A stretch of 64,000 nt of DNA. It comes from Pseudoalteromonas phenolica (GTDB taxonomy: Bacteria; Pseudomonadota; Gammaproteobacteria; Enterobacterales; Alteromonadaceae). Every line of letters begins with the position of its first letter. Within the stretch, counting starts at the first letter, position 1. The position numbers and the translations under genes are program-made. Below, piece after piece: positions 35,439-45,268 of the stretch. The stretch lies in NCBI RefSeq assembly GCF_005876835.1, contig NZ_PPSW01000027.1:62001-126000 (forward strand), written 5' to 3'. The notes under the pieces were generated by a model that was given only the letters and a program-made list of their open reading frames with translations, was not told the DNA's origin and searched no databases.

Positions 35439-36569
35439 TTAATGTTTTACATCATCAGGAATAGGCAAATTATTACTGAGCTTGGTTGGTCTTCTACCAC
35501 GACCCTTTTGATAACGTTTTAACTGAAATACATAGGCTAATACTTGTGCAACAGCTGTAAAAAGCTGATCAGGGATCTGATCACCCACTTCTGTTGTGTG
35601 GTAAAGTGAACGCGTTAAGACTGGCGACTCAACGATAGGAACCTCATTACCTTTTGCTATTTTTCGGATTTGCATTGCTAATTCATCAACACCTTTAGCG
35701 AGCACAATTGGGGCGCCCGCTTTTTCAGTATCGTATTTAAGTGCAACTGAATAATGGGTTGGGTTAGTTACAATAACATCAGCATCTGGCACGTCCTGCA
35801 TCATACGCCTTTGTGACATTTCTCGTTGTGTTCTTCTAATACGAGCCTTTATTTGGGGGTCACCTTCAGAGTTTTTGTATTCATCTTTCACTTCTTGCAA
35901 AGTCATTTTCAATTGCTTGTGATGATTGTAACTTTGATATGGTGCATCAATGGCTGAAATAATGATCATCGTACAGCTCAATGCTAAAAACATCCAAGCC
36001 AATATCTCTAGCGCATGGATAATAGAACTCGGGACCTGCTCAATACTTAAATGAAGTATTTCGTAGAAGAATATTTGGATGAGCAGGATTGCAAAGCCAG
36101 CAACTAAAACAAACTTCAATACAGACTTCACCAATTCGACGGCGGCTTGAGGTCCAAACATACGCTTAACACCTTTCATAGGCGACATTTTACTTGCCTT
36201 AGGTGCTGCAGCCTGCCAACTGAAATTAAACCCACCTAATATGGTATTGCCAACAATACCCGCGATGGCGATGATAAAAACAAACATCGCCATTGGAAAA
36301 AATAATTCAGAAAGCATCTCTCCCCAGACCGAGAACATTTTTGTTGTATCGTATGTTTCATTGCGATTTAACGAGAGGCCTCGGCCCATAATGTTATATA
36401 AGCCTTTCGCGATAGCGGGGCCATACATTAGTAATGCAACCGCTGAGAATATCAATACAAAGGTAGTACCTAATTCCTTGGAACGGGCAACTTGCCCTTT
36501 TTTACGGGATTCATCTATTTTTTTGTCGGTGGGTTCTTCGGTCCTTTCTTGACCTGAATCTTCAGCCAT
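35439..36569 (-). CDS. flhB: Flagellar export specificity-switch protein FlhB
   Basis: FlhB is an export gate protein whose cytosolic domain cleaves itself between Asn and Pro of NPTH, which allows the change from rod/hook to filament export when FliK signals. The 376-residue product has four membrane segments (about 35-55, 90-112, 145-168, 187-207) and an intact NPTH at 269-272. The C-terminal tail is basic (KRYQKGRGRRPTK). This is the complete switch protein, unlike the 98-residue copy of the processed fragment at 22618-22914. Confidence 0.97.
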   Translation of the reverse strand: MAEDSGQERTEEPTDKKIDESRKKGQVARSKELGTTFVLIFSAVALLMYGPAIAKGLYNIMGRGLSLNRNETYDTTKMFSVWGEMLSELFFPMAMFVFIIAIAGIVGNTILGGFNFSWQAAAPKASKMSPMKGVKRMFGPQAAVELVKSVLKFVLVAGFAILLIQIFFYEILHLSIEQVPSSIIHALEILAWMFLALSCTMIIISAIDAPYQSYNHHKQLKMTLQEVKDEYKNSEGDPQIKARIRRTQREMSQRRMMQDVPDADVIVTNPTHYSVALKYDTEKAGAPIVLAKGVDELAMQIRKIAKGNEVPIVESPVLTRSLYHTTEVGDQIPDQLFTAVAQVLAYVFQLKRYQKGRGRRPTKLSNNLPIPDDVKH

Positions 36570-36572
36570 ATT

Positions 36573-37352
36573 TTACACCGTGCACCCAATTAAATTACAA
36601 AGTAGCTCTGTCATTTTAAGCCACTGATATTCATACTGCACAATGAAGTTACCTAGAGTAGCCCATATAATCACTAATCCAGCAACCAAAGTAAATGCAA
36701 AACCCACTGAAAAAATATTCATCTGAGGCGCAGCTCTCGTCATGATCCCAAATGATAAATTAATTACCAGCATGGCGGTCAAAGGGGCTAAAGAAAGCGC
36801 AAGTGCTGTCGCAAACATCCAGCCCCCCCAATTTACAATTTGCCAATAGTTATCTACTGACCATGTAAATTGTCCAATAGGAATACTTTCAAAACTATAA
36901 AGCACCATTTGGATCATCATCAAGTGACCGTTAAAAACAAAAAATAACAACGTTGAAAGGATCAAGTAAAACTGACCTACTGCTGGCACACTTAATCCGT
37001 TAGCAGGGTCAACAACTGATGCAAAACCGAGGCCTGTTTGCATTGCGAGAATTTGACCTGCTACGATGAACGTATTCAAGAGTAATATCGAAGCAAAGCC
37101 AATTGCAAAGCCTATGATCATCTCTTCAATTACGACTAACACCATGGCAAAAGAAAAAAGATCAGTAAATTGAGATTTAGGCAACATAGGCATTGCGGCA
37201 AAGGTGATCACGACACACAGTGCTAACTTAATGCGTGAAGGTACACTTTTTGCGCCCAAACCAGCCATTATCATCATCATACTGGTGACTCGAACGAGCG
37301 GCAGGATAAAGTCGCTTAGCCATTGGATAACAACAGCAAAAGGAAACTCCAT
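36573..37352 (-). CDS. fliR: Flagellar export gate protein FliR
   Basis: FliR forms the core of the export gate with FliP and FliQ. The 259-residue product has the family length and is strongly hydrophobic. Motifs include the plug-region QTGLGFASVVDPANG and a late LVINLSFGIMTRAAPQMNIFSVGF (split over conserved helices). A G7 run occurs in codons for WGG at about residues 175-177. The gene is 2-3 bases from fliQ and flhB on either side. Confidence 0.96.
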   Translation of the reverse strand: MEFPFAVVIQWLSDFILPLVRVTSMMMIMAGLGAKSVPSRIKLALCVVITFAAMPMLPKSQFTDLFSFAMVLVVIEEMIIGFAIGFASILLLNTFIVAGQILAMQTGLGFASVVDPANGLSVPAVGQFYLILSTLLFFVFNGHLMMIQMVLYSFESIPIGQFTWSVDNYWQIVNWGGWMFATALALSLAPLTAMLVINLSFGIMTRAAPQMNIFSVGFAFTLVAGLVIIWATLGNFIVQYEYQWLKMTELLCNLIGCTV

Positions 37353-37354
37353 TA

Positions 37355-37624
37355 TTACCCTGCTATTTCAGGGATTTGCATAATCAACCCTTGGAAGTAA
37401 TCCATTAGTATCTGCGTGATCCAATGACCACCAATGATCAAAGCAAGGATTGTAATGATAAGACGAGGTAAAAAGCTAAGTGTTTGTTCGTTTATTGATG
37501 TCGCAGCCTGGAAGACAGCCACTACAAGACCGATTAATAGACCTGGTACAACAATCGCTGAGACAAGCTTTATAACCACAAATAATGCATCACTTAATAT
37601 GTCGACAAAAACTTCCGGTTCCAT
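37355..37624 (-). CDS. fliQ: Flagellar export gate protein FliQ
   Basis: FliQ wraps the FliP-FliR core of the export gate in four copies. The 89-residue product has two membrane helices (about 15-38 and 52-72) and the conserved VVAVFQAATSINEQTLSFLPR loop, given here as two halves of the family signature. It starts one base after the fliP stop region. Confidence 0.96.
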   Translation of the reverse strand: MEPEVFVDILSDALFVVIKLVSAIVVPGLLIGLVVAVFQAATSINEQTLSFLPRLIITILALIIGGHWITQILMDYFQGLIMQIPEIAG

Positions 37625-37625
37625 A

Positions 37626-38366
37626 TCAGACTCCTAAGCCAAAACTTCGAGCAAGCGTCCCCATAACTAACCCCCAGCCATCAACAAGAACAAATAGCAT
37701 AATCTTAAATGGCAACGCAACAATCATTGGCGATAACATCATCATACCCATAGCCATCAAAACACTGGCAACGACTAGGTCAACAATTAAAAATGGAATA
37801 AAAAACATAAAACCAATGATAAATGCGGTTTGTAATTCACTGGTAACGAATGCCGGAATAATTACTACAAAGGGAGTGTCTTCCGGGCTATCAAGTTGGT
37901 CATAGCCAGCAATTTTCGCAAAGGTTTCAAGATCTTTTATTCTTGTCTGCGATAACATAAATGCTTTTATCGGTTCTTTCGCTTGTTCTAGTGCTTGGAT
38001 TGATGTGAGTTCTTCATTGAGATATGGCTGAACCGCCCTTTCATTAATTTGCGAAAATATGGGCGCCATAATGAAGAAAGTCAAAAATAACGACATCCCT
38101 AGCAAAATCTGATTAGAAGGTGATTGCTGTAAACCGATTGCTTGTCGAAGTATAGCTAGCACAACAATAATGCGTGTAAAAGAGGTCATCATAATGACTG
38201 CTGCAGGTATAAAGCTCAGGGCTGTCATTAAAGCTAAAACTTGCAGTGTTACAGAATACTCTTGGGAACCATCTGGATTCGTCGTAACACTCAGCGCTTC
38301 TATTCCTTCTGCACCAGCAAAAGGAGCTAGTAGCAGAAATAATATGCCTACACTTAACTTAATCAT
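37626..38366 (-). CDS. fliP: Flagellar export gate protein FliP
   Basis: FliP forms a pentamer in the export gate. The 246-residue product has a cleavable signal peptide ending near PFAGA, then membrane helices with the signatures [37 protein letters not shown] and [20 protein letters not shown]. The conserved methionine-rich [10 protein letters not shown] that gates the pore is present. It overlaps fliO by eight bases. Confidence 0.97.
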   Translation of the reverse strand: MIKLSVGILFLLLAPFAGAEGIEALSVTTNPDGSQEYSVTLQVLALMTALSFIPAAVIMMTSFTRIIVVLAILRQAIGLQQSPSNQILLGMSLFLTFFIMAPIFSQINERAVQPYLNEELTSIQALEQAKEPIKAFMLSQTRIKDLETFAKIAGYDQLDSPEDTPFVVIIPAFVTSELQTAFIIGFMFFIPFLIVDLVVASVLMAMGMMMLSPMIVALPFKIMLFVLVDGWGLVMGTLARSFGLGV

Positions 38367-38757
38367 CTGTTTTGTTCTTCTTATTGGCCGGCATCATAAA
38401 GCGGCTTAACTCTTTTGCAAAAGCAGGGGTATTTTGGTCACTCAAGGGAGTTTCGAGCTGATACAAATAATTAATGTTTTGAGAAGTGACCCCAAGGAGG
38501 TGGTGCTTGCCATCAAGCTCAATCACCATCAAACGTTCTCTGTTACCCAAAGGAAAGCTTCTTACAACTTTAAAGTCGGGGCTATTACCTAGACTAGGAT
38601 TAAGCCTTTTTAAAAGTACCGCCATACCAACAATTAAGCCTAACACCAAAAAAAGTGATAGGCTCATTGATACTAAATCGCTACTCAGACCAATATTACT
38701 TGACCCAGCAAGTGCCGGAGTGGAAAACCCTGCAACCGGAAGCAACCCCTTTCTCAT
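38359..38757 (-). CDS. fliO: Flagellar export gate assembly protein FliO
   Basis: FliO helps FliP assemble. The 132-residue product has one membrane helix (about 30-49), the following [21 protein letters not shown] block and a cytosolic domain with [20 protein letters not shown], typical of FliO/FliZ-type proteins. Sequence conservation in this family is low; position between fliN and fliP with ATGA and eight-base overlaps supports the call. Confidence 0.93.
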   Translation of the reverse strand: MRKGLLPVAGFSTPALAGSSNIGLSSDLVSMSLSLFLVLGLIVGMAVLLKRLNPSLGNSPDFKVVRSFPLGNRERLMVIELDGKHHLLGVTSQNINYLYQLETPLSDQNTPAFAKELSRFMMPANKKNKTDD

Positions 38758-39152
38758 CGTAGCTTCTTAATTCGCTCAACTTGACTGATAACGTCTGTAA
38801 GACGAATACCAAACTTATCGTTTACAACAACGACTTCTCCGTGGGCGATAAGCGTTCCATTAACAAGCACATCTAGAGGCTCACCCGCAACTCTATCAAG
38901 CTCAACAACTGAGCCTTGGTTAAGCTGAAGTAAATTACGAATATTAATCTTAGAACGACCCACTTCCATCGAAATGGTGACTGGGATATCTAAAATAGTA
39001 TCAAGCTTACGCTTTTCTTCTGCCGATAAACTTTGAGACGAATCCTGTAACTCATCGAGCTCGGCAACCGAAACATCGCCGCCATCATCGGCACCTTCTG
39101 CTTCAGCTAGGGCCGCAGCCCATTCATCCATAGTATCTTGATCATCGCTCAT
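38754..39152 (-). CDS. fliN: Flagellar motor switch protein FliN
   Basis: FliN forms most of the C-ring base with FliM. The 132-residue product has an acidic N-terminal tail and the SpoA domain (about 50-130) with LDTILDIPVTISMEVGRSK, LLQLNQGSVVELDR and the end FGIRLTDVISQVERIKKL. It overlaps fliO by four bases and follows fliM by 23 bases. Confidence 0.97.
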   Translation of the reverse strand: MSDDQDTMDEWAAALAEAEGADDGGDVSVAELDELQDSSQSLSAEEKRKLDTILDIPVTISMEVGRSKINIRNLLQLNQGSVVELDRVAGEPLDVLVNGTLIAHGEVVVVNDKFGIRLTDVISQVERIKKLR

Positions 39153-39175
39153 AACTTAAAACCTAATAGTTAACC

Positions 39176-40270
39176 TTACCAATCTAAATCCACACCTTCT
39201 GATAGGTGTAGATCTTCCTCTAGCTCTGCCAGCTCAGCGTCAGAATCGAGCTTTTTCCCGCCTTTTGTGAAAACATGAAGCTCAGACTTAACAGATTCAG
39301 GGCGTTTAATTTTTTCACTAATTTGTAGTGCAACATTATCTCTAGAACGGCCCATTTTCGCTCTAAACGTTGGTAAATCTTCAACAAAAACAGTTATATG
39401 TTCTGGCATCTCAACTGGGATAACATCACCAGCTTTAAGCCCCATAACCTGCTCTAATGATAAATCTATTTCTAACAGTTGCGTAGATAACTCAACTTCA
39501 ACATCCATGATTTCATCACGCAACGCTTTACTCCAACGCAAATCCGTATCTTCTGTATCAGATTGCACACCGGCATCTAACAGCTCTCGAATAGGTTCAA
39601 GCATTGAGTAAGGTAGTGAGATATGAAAATCCCCGCCGCCGCCATCAAGCTCTATATGGAATGAGCTAATAACAACCACTTCAGTTGGGCTTACAATATT
39701 AGCCATCGCTGGGTTTACTTCTGAGTCTAAGTACTCAAAAGACACATCCATTACAGGCGCCCAAGCTTCTTTGTAGTCCTCGAAGATGATTTTAAGCAGC
39801 ATCTGTACGATACGACGCTCAGTTGGAGTGAATTCTCGGCCTTCAATTTTTGCATGGTAACGGCCATCACCACCAAAGAAATTATCTACTAAAATAAATA
39901 CTAGGCGCGCTTCCATGGTGATCAAGCCAGTACCTTTTAAAGGTCTAAACCTCACCATATTGAGGCTGGTTGGAACAAACAAGGTATGTATATACTCACC
40001 AAACTTGAGCATTTGTACGCCATTAATAGATACTTCGGCTGTACGACGCATCATATTAAACAGGCTGATCCGCATATGCCTTGCAAATCGTTCGTTAACG
40101 ATTTCAAGGGTCGGCATACGACCACGAACAATACGATCTTGAGAAGAAAAGTCATACTGTAGTGCACCAGCTGAGGACTCACCGCCTTCTTCGACTACCT
40201 CGTCTTCTTCGACTTCATCAACACCGTGTAAGAGCGCATCAATTTCGTCTTGGGATAATAAATCGCTCAC
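39176..40270 (-). CDS. fliM: Flagellar motor switch protein FliM
   Basis: FliM joins CheY-P binding to FliG movement. The 364-residue product starts with MSDLLSQDEIDALLHG, the N-terminal CheY-P-binding peptide. The middle domain follows (RIVRGRMPTLEIVNERFARH, the GGxG-like FFGGDGR loop) and then the C-terminal SpoA domain to about 330. The start is a GTG at 40270 with GAGGG four bases before it. Normal length. Confidence 0.97.
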   Translation of the reverse strand: MSDLLSQDEIDALLHGVDEVEEDEVVEEGGESSAGALQYDFSSQDRIVRGRMPTLEIVNERFARHMRISLFNMMRRTAEVSINGVQMLKFGEYIHTLFVPTSLNMVRFRPLKGTGLITMEARLVFILVDNFFGGDGRYHAKIEGREFTPTERRIVQMLLKIIFEDYKEAWAPVMDVSFEYLDSEVNPAMANIVSPTEVVVISSFHIELDGGGGDFHISLPYSMLEPIRELLDAGVQSDTEDTDLRWSKALRDEIMDVEVELSTQLLEIDLSLEQVMGLKAGDVIPVEMPEHITVFVEDLPTFRAKMGRSRDNVALQISEKIKRPESVKSELHVFTKGGKKLDSDAELAELEEDLHLSEGVDLDW

Positions 40271-40280
40271 TTAACCCTCG

Positions 40281-40805
40281 CTACTGCATTACAAAGCCGG
40301 TGAATAACACACGTTCGATCACTTTACTGCCTTCAACGGCTTCCATCGCGGCCTGCACTTTATCTAACGCGGTTAGACGGATAGTTTCTTTACCCGCTGA
40401 CGTACTTAACTCGTCAGCGGTCGTGGTTGAAAGAACGCCTAATAATGTACTTTCAATTAGTGGAATATGTTTCTTAGCAACTTCTTCATTGACGTCACCG
40501 CGCACAAGAAGTTGCACCTTAATTTGTACAATTCGATCTCGGCTTGCGCCTGGCACATTGAATACAAAAGGTCTTGGCATCGCCACGTATAATGCACTGC
40601 CAAGCTCTGCACCTGAAGATTCAGAAGCAGCCTCTGTGGCAACCGTTTCTTCCGCTAAAGTCTCAGCCGGCTCTTCATCACCTGATAAAAATAAAAAAGC
40701 CCCAACAGCACCTGCAATTAAAACTACAGCCGCAGCAATGATAATAATGAGCTTTTTCTTGCCGCCACCCGACTCTTCAATTTCTAAATCAGTTTCTTCT
40801 GCCAT
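40281..40805 (-). CDS. fliL: Flagellar basal body protein FliL
   Basis: FliL is a single-pass inner membrane protein that surrounds the stators. The 174-residue product has a short cytosolic start, one membrane helix (about 16-36), an acidic linker, and a SPFH-like periplasmic domain (ALYVAMPRPFVFNV, VQIKVQLLVRGDVNEEVAKK) ending in VLFTGFVMQ. It lies between fliK and fliM with short gaps. Confidence 0.95.
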   Translation of the reverse strand: MAEETDLEIEESGGGKKKLIIIIAAAVVLIAGAVGAFLFLSGDEEPAETLAEETVATEAASESSGAELGSALYVAMPRPFVFNVPGASRDRIVQIKVQLLVRGDVNEEVAKKHIPLIESTLLGVLSTTTADELSTSAGKETIRLTALDKVQAAMEAVEGSKVIERVLFTGFVMQ

Positions 40806-40851
40806 GCCTAGCCTTCAAATTTTATTCTAATCTAATCAATATTAGCAGCTG

Positions 40852-43389
40852 TTAAGCGTAGTAATCTATGCCAGACTCACTGCTTGATGAATTTGTTCTA
40901 GTTTGTTGGCTATTTTGCGCTTGTGATTCCTGATTAGCAAGCTTTGAATTGCCAAGTTCTTGAGCTTCATCAGTACCTTGCTCAGAACTTGAACCGGAAT
41001 CCTGTTGAATATTACTCTCTCCTAGTTGGATACCTTGTTCAGCGAGCATTTCTTTAAGTTTAGGCATAGATTGCTCTAATGCCTCTTTTGCTTGCTGATT
41101 TTGTACAACAAAGTTCACCTGTGCTTGCTCCGCTTCGCTACGAATGCGAATTTGCATACTGCCTAGCTCTGGCGGATCGAGTCGAATTTCCGCTTCTTTA
41201 TTATTAATGTTCAGCATTGCATTCACTTTGTCATGTAATGCTTTTACCGCATCATTTTTCTGCAAGTTAAAAGTTTGAGCAATATTTGGGTCAGTACTTG
41301 CTTTTTGAGTGACTGATGCACTTTGCTGCGTTTGCGCATTTTGCAATACATTATCAAACTGCTGAACTGATTGAGAAATATCTAAGTCGTGTGTTGATTG
41401 CACATTCGCTAATGATGTCTGCTGTATTATTGACTTAAAAATATTCTCTGTTTTCGGGCTCATCTCAGCTTTGCGGCCTTGCTTTGCAAACTGCTCATTG
41501 TTGGCCTGCGTTACATCTGATAAATCAGCCATTGAAACTCGCTCATTCTTTGTTTGTTCTACAGATGCTTGAGCTGTCTCAGATAAACTTTGAGTCGTTA
41601 CTTTTGTGCTGTTGTAATTTGCTAAATCTGCACTGCCTTTAGTCTGAGTTGCAGTGCCCCCCATAACATTGACAACTTTCTGATCTGTTTTTTTACTATC
41701 TTGACTCTGCATATCATTACTTGATTTAAGTATTGATAGAGTCTGTTCAGCACGTTCCAACTGCACGTCATCTAGCTTTCCACTATCAACGGCCTGTTGC
41801 AATGATTGTTGTAATGCAAGTTTATCTTGATTTGGAAGTGACTTTATTTGCTGCTCTAAAGTGCTTGGATTGACAGGCGTTTTATCTGCCAAATGTACCA
41901 CTTTATCTGTAACTCGGTTACTGCCTTCTTGGCGTTCGGTTACCTTATCTAGATGTGTCACTACTTTTGCTTCATTAGAAATAGAAACATTATCTGCTGT
42001 GGGTTCTTTTACTGATTGCTTAAAGTCAGTTGTTAATGTATCTACCCTTTTATCAGCGTGTATTTGCGGTGATTTATTATTTTGTTCATTTGATTTCTGA
42101 ATGACATTAGTATCAGATTTTTTAATCGCATTTAAATCTGACACCTGATTAATATCAGTATCAGATTTTTTAATCGCATTTAAATCTGACGCTTGGTTAA
42201 CATCAGCATCTGGTTGCACCTCATTCATTAGCATAGATGATGGTTTTTCGCTTGATTTAGGTGAAGTTTGCTCCACTGCTACATTGCTAATTAGCTTTTC
42301 GCTTTTACTAGCCTGATTATTAACTGACTCCGTAAGCCCCTCGTCAACATTACCTGACAGAACAATAGATTGAGATTGAGTCTGTGCTTGCCCATTAAAA
42401 GCCTGCGGCTTGCCATCTTTAGATGGCATTTGATTTTCTTCAATTGGCTTGCTTGATAATGCCGTTGAAGGTCTGATTTCCTCAGTGTCACTAGTTGATA
42501 TAGTATCCACTTGCGTTTGCCCGCCAAGTAATGAAACTAGCTCAGATTTAGCAGACATTACTTTTACCGCTTCATTTTCATCTCGCCCTAAATCTGGTGG
42601 TGAAATTTTATCCGCTTCTTTCTCAGTGTTTACAGGCAAAGCCGCTTTACTGCTATCAAACTGTGATAGCACGTCTTTCAAAGCTTTTGGCACTGGTGCC
42701 AGATGCTGTTTTACGTCGGTAGTTTGAGAAGTTGAAGCTTGGATCTGAGCAAGTAATTTATCAGAGGTTGAAGGCTCAACTTGAGCATTTGTAAGCGTAC
42801 CAGTTTGACTAGGTGTATTAATATTTTGTTTATTTGGCTTGGCAATTTCAGGTTGTTCGACTTGACCCGCATTCAAAGCATTATTATCAGTAACTGGCTT
42901 AGTCGCTTGTTGACCTTCAGCATTCACCTGCTCATGATCTTGTTGCCCATGATAAAAACTAATATTTGCTTTTTGCTCAGTGCCTTTTGTCGTAGCTATT
43001 TGTTCTAAGTTTTTTTTCTTATCATCAACAGCTTGTTCACTCGCTTCGCGAGCGTTTTCTACTAAAGGCGTTTCACTCGACTCTTTCTGCTCTGGATCAC
43101 TATTAGATAAAGCCCCTGCTTTTTTAGAGTCTGCCACCATGAGTTTGTCTACATCACTGACTTTCTCATTGTGCTCACTCACTGGCTTTTGGGTAATTTC
43201 AATAGCATCTTGTTCACTCGCACTATTTTTAGTAATAACTTTCGTTGCATCAACGCTCGTTGATGCCTTTTCAGCACGCTCTAACTCTGAATAAAAGGCG
43301 CTTTTGTCTGTTTGCTCTTTTTCGCTGGCAAATCGCGCTTTTTCAGCTTGGCTCAATTTTAGATCCACTTCTAATTTTAAATTAAGCAT
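40852..43389 (-). CDS. fliK: Flagellar hook-length control protein FliK
   Basis: FliK measures the hook and makes FlhB switch to filament export. The 845-residue product has a very long, Ser/Gln/Lys/Asp-rich, low-complexity N-terminal ruler part (to about 700). The conserved C-terminal domain holds EIRLDPPELGSMQIRI, FVVQNQQAKEALEQSMPKL and MLAEQGIQLGE. It is about twice as long as Salmonella FliK (405 residues). Two tandem 16-residue units lie in the ruler, from a 48-bp DNA repeat at 42111-42206. AAGGTG precedes the ATG, and a sigma-54 promoter lies 70 bases upstream at the end of fliJ. Confidence 0.93.
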   Translation of the reverse strand: MLNLKLEVDLKLSQAEKARFASEKEQTDKSAFYSELERAEKASTSVDATKVITKNSASEQDAIEITQKPVSEHNEKVSDVDKLMVADSKKAGALSNSDPEQKESSETPLVENAREASEQAVDDKKKNLEQIATTKGTEQKANISFYHGQQDHEQVNAEGQQATKPVTDNNALNAGQVEQPEIAKPNKQNINTPSQTGTLTNAQVEPSTSDKLLAQIQASTSQTTDVKQHLAPVPKALKDVLSQFDSSKAALPVNTEKEADKISPPDLGRDENEAVKVMSAKSELVSLLGGQTQVDTISTSDTEEIRPSTALSSKPIEENQMPSKDGKPQAFNGQAQTQSQSIVLSGNVDEGLTESVNNQASKSEKLISNVAVEQTSPKSSEKPSSMLMNEVQPDADVNQASDLNAIKKSDTDINQVSDLNAIKKSDTNVIQKSNEQNNKSPQIHADKRVDTLTTDFKQSVKEPTADNVSISNEAKVVTHLDKVTERQEGSNRVTDKVVHLADKTPVNPSTLEQQIKSLPNQDKLALQQSLQQAVDSGKLDDVQLERAEQTLSILKSSNDMQSQDSKKTDQKVVNVMGGTATQTKGSADLANYNSTKVTTQSLSETAQASVEQTKNERVSMADLSDVTQANNEQFAKQGRKAEMSPKTENIFKSIIQQTSLANVQSTHDLDISQSVQQFDNVLQNAQTQQSASVTQKASTDPNIAQTFNLQKNDAVKALHDKVNAMLNINNKEAEIRLDPPELGSMQIRIRSEAEQAQVNFVVQNQQAKEALEQSMPKLKEMLAEQGIQLGESNIQQDSGSSSEQGTDEAQELGNSKLANQESQAQNSQQTRTNSSSSESGIDYYA
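42111..42206. repeat. 48-bp tandem duplication inside fliK
   Basis: Two adjacent 48-base units (42111-42158 and 42159-42206) differ at only four positions. In frame they give two copies of a 16-residue unit containing SDLNAIKKSDT. A third, more decayed partial copy may follow on the right. Confidence 0.9.
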
Positions 43390-43458
43390 ATCTACACCTT
43401 TTTAGAGCGGCAACACTAAGCCGCATTAGTATTAAATTCTATAATCTGTAAGAATCAA

Positions 43459-43473
43459 GCAATATTTAAGCCA
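43459..43473 (-). promoter_or_regulatory. Sigma-54 promoter of fliK
   Basis: The minus strand reads TGGCTTAAATATTGC, with GG and GC exactly 10 bases apart. It lies just after the fliJ stop and 70 bases before the fliK ATG, so fliKLMNOPQR-flhB can be a separate unit from fliE-J. Confidence 0.78.
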
Positions 43474-43475
43474 AG

Positions 43476-43919
43476 CTAGCTTGCAACACGTCTCATAAAT
43501 ATATTCGTGGCGAACTCGTCTAACATTTTTTGTTCAGCTTTATTTTCTTTGGCTTGCTTTTCAATAACTTTCTTTTCAATTAACTTTGCAATCGCCTTAG
43601 TTTTCGCTTGTTGAGCTAGCCAAAGTTTTCGACGCTGCTCTTCAACTTGTTTCGCCGTTCTCACCGTTGTTGCTTGCTGATTTATCGCTTCTTCAATTTT
43701 ATTAATGAATGAATTGTACTGTTTAATGCTTTCACAGCTCATACCTTGTTTGGCTTTGTTGTGAAGCTGATGGCTATACTCCAATCGAAAGTCGTTTAGG
43801 CCCTGGAGCTTTTGTTGGTTACTGATAAAGTTTTGTTGCGCTTGCACATAATTAATGCGTAACCCCTCTTCTTTATCAGTCTCAAGTTTGAGTAATAAAT
43901 CTAATTTATTTTTCGCCAT
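43476..43919 (-). CDS. fliJ: Flagellar export chaperone FliJ
   Basis: FliJ is the coiled-coil stalk of the FliH-FliI-FliJ export ATPase. The 147-residue product is almost entirely charged coiled coil and rich in Gln, Lys and Glu, with the family start [14 protein letters not shown] take the ATG at 43919, which overlaps the fliI stop as TAATG, not a longer frame that would intrude into fliI. It is followed by a sigma-54 promoter for fliK. Confidence 0.92.
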   Translation of the reverse strand: MAKNKLDLLLKLETDKEEGLRINYVQAQQNFISNQQKLQGLNDFRLEYSHQLHNKAKQGMSCESIKQYNSFINKIEEAINQQATTVRTAKQVEEQRRKLWLAQQAKTKAIAKLIEKKVIEKQAKENKAEQKMLDEFATNIFMRRVAS

Positions 43920-45250
43920 TAGCCTTGTCCTAGTAACTGTGCGAGGCCTTGTAAACACTCGTCATAACGCAATACATCTTTCATTCCTTGCTGCAAGAAA
44001 CCATTCACTTGCGGCATCATTTGTATGGCTTGATCTAGCATAGGGTCGCTTCCCTGTTGATAAGCACCTAATGTGATCATGTCTTTGTTTTGCTGATACA
44101 TTGAGTAAACTTGTTTTAGTACTCGCGCTTGCTGCATATGTGGCTCAGAAACAACTTGTGGCATAACACGACTAATAGACTTTTCGATGTCTATCGCCGG
44201 GTAATGGCCGCTGTCAGCCAGTTCACGGGATAAAACAATGTGTCCATCTAAAATTGCACGCGCTGAGTCGGCGATGGGGTCTTGCATGTCATCACCTTCA
44301 CTTAAAACAGTGAAGAATGCCGTGATAGATCCTTGCCCTTCACCTCCATTACCTGCCCGCTCCACCAGCGCAGGGAGTTTTGCAAATACCGAAGGCGGGT
44401 AGCCTTTTGTGGCTGGCGGCTCACCGACTGCAAGTGCTATTTCACGCTGCGCCATAGCATAACGTGTCACTGAATCTAAAAGTAATAAGACATTTAAACC
44501 TTGATCGCGAAAGTACTCTGCTATAGTAACTGCACTCTCGCAGCCTTTTAAACGCATCAGAGGAGAAGCATCAGCAGGAGCTGCAACCACAACCGAGCGA
44601 CGTCTACCTTCTGGGCCCAAGATTTCATCAATAAACTCTTTTACTTCGCGGCCACGCTCTCCCACTAAGCCTACAACAATGACATCCGCCTCACTACCAC
44701 GAGTCATCATGCCAAGCAAAACTGATTTACCCACACCACTGCCCGCAAATAAACCCATACGCTGACCTTGCCCAACGGTAATGATCGAGTTTATTGCGCG
44801 CACACCCACATCCATAGGTTGACTGATTGGGCGTCTCGCCAGTGGATTGATTGGATCTTGAGCAAACTTAAGATAGTGCTCTGCTTCAATAGCACCTAAA
44901 CCATCTAATGGTCTTCCAAGGCCATCAACGACTCGACCTAATAAGCACATGCCAACTGGTAGGCCGGTTTCGTTTAATTGGGGGATCACTCGCGCACCTG
45001 GTAATACACCAGAAATGTGATCGTTTGGCATGAGATAAAGTGTATCACCGTTGAAGCCAATCACTTCGGCGTCGACAAAACCGCGAATGGTTTCGATTTT
45101 ACATTGACTGCCAACAGGTGCACTCAACCCTCGCGCTTCGAGGGTTAACCCCACCACGCGAGTCAAGCTGCCAGCAACGGGCGTAGCAAATGGCTTAATG
45201 TGTTTTTGATAGCGTGTTAAACGCTCAGCTAAAGGACTTTCGACACTCAT
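43919..45250 (-). CDS. fliI: Flagellum-specific ATP synthase FliI
   Basis: FliI is the export ATPase, similar to the F1 beta subunit. The 443-residue product has Walker A AGSGVGKS (169-176), Walker [17 protein letters not shown] and the C-terminal helical domain. The region [19 protein letters not shown] is typical of FliI/YscN. It lies between fliH and fliJ; the stop overlaps the fliJ start. Confidence 0.97.
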   Translation of the reverse strand: MSVESPLAERLTRYQKHIKPFATPVAGSLTRVVGLTLEARGLSAPVGSQCKIETIRGFVDAEVIGFNGDTLYLMPNDHISGVLPGARVIPQLNETGLPVGMCLLGRVVDGLGRPLDGLGAIEAEHYLKFAQDPINPLARRPISQPMDVGVRAINSIITVGQGQRMGLFAGSGVGKSVLLGMMTRGSEADVIVVGLVGERGREVKEFIDEILGPEGRRRSVVVAAPADASPLMRLKGCESAVTIAEYFRDQGLNVLLLLDSVTRYAMAQREIALAVGEPPATKGYPPSVFAKLPALVERAGNGGEGQGSITAFFTVLSEGDDMQDPIADSARAILDGHIVLSRELADSGHYPAIDIEKSISRVMPQVVSEPHMQQARVLKQVYSMYQQNKDMITLGAYQQGSDPMLDQAIQMMPQVNGFLQQGMKDVLRYDECLQGLAQLLGQG

Positions 45251-45268
45251 GCATGATAATTTCTGGTA

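Noticed and set aside
40162-40830. 222-codon plus-strand open frame over fliL and fliM
   Set aside because: Low-complexity antisense translation of well-conserved genes with no domain resemblance; shadow frame.
43920-43958. N-terminal extension of fliJ into fliI
   Set aside because: The TAATG overlap at 43919 gives the family start MAKNKLD; the extension is fliI sequence in another frame.
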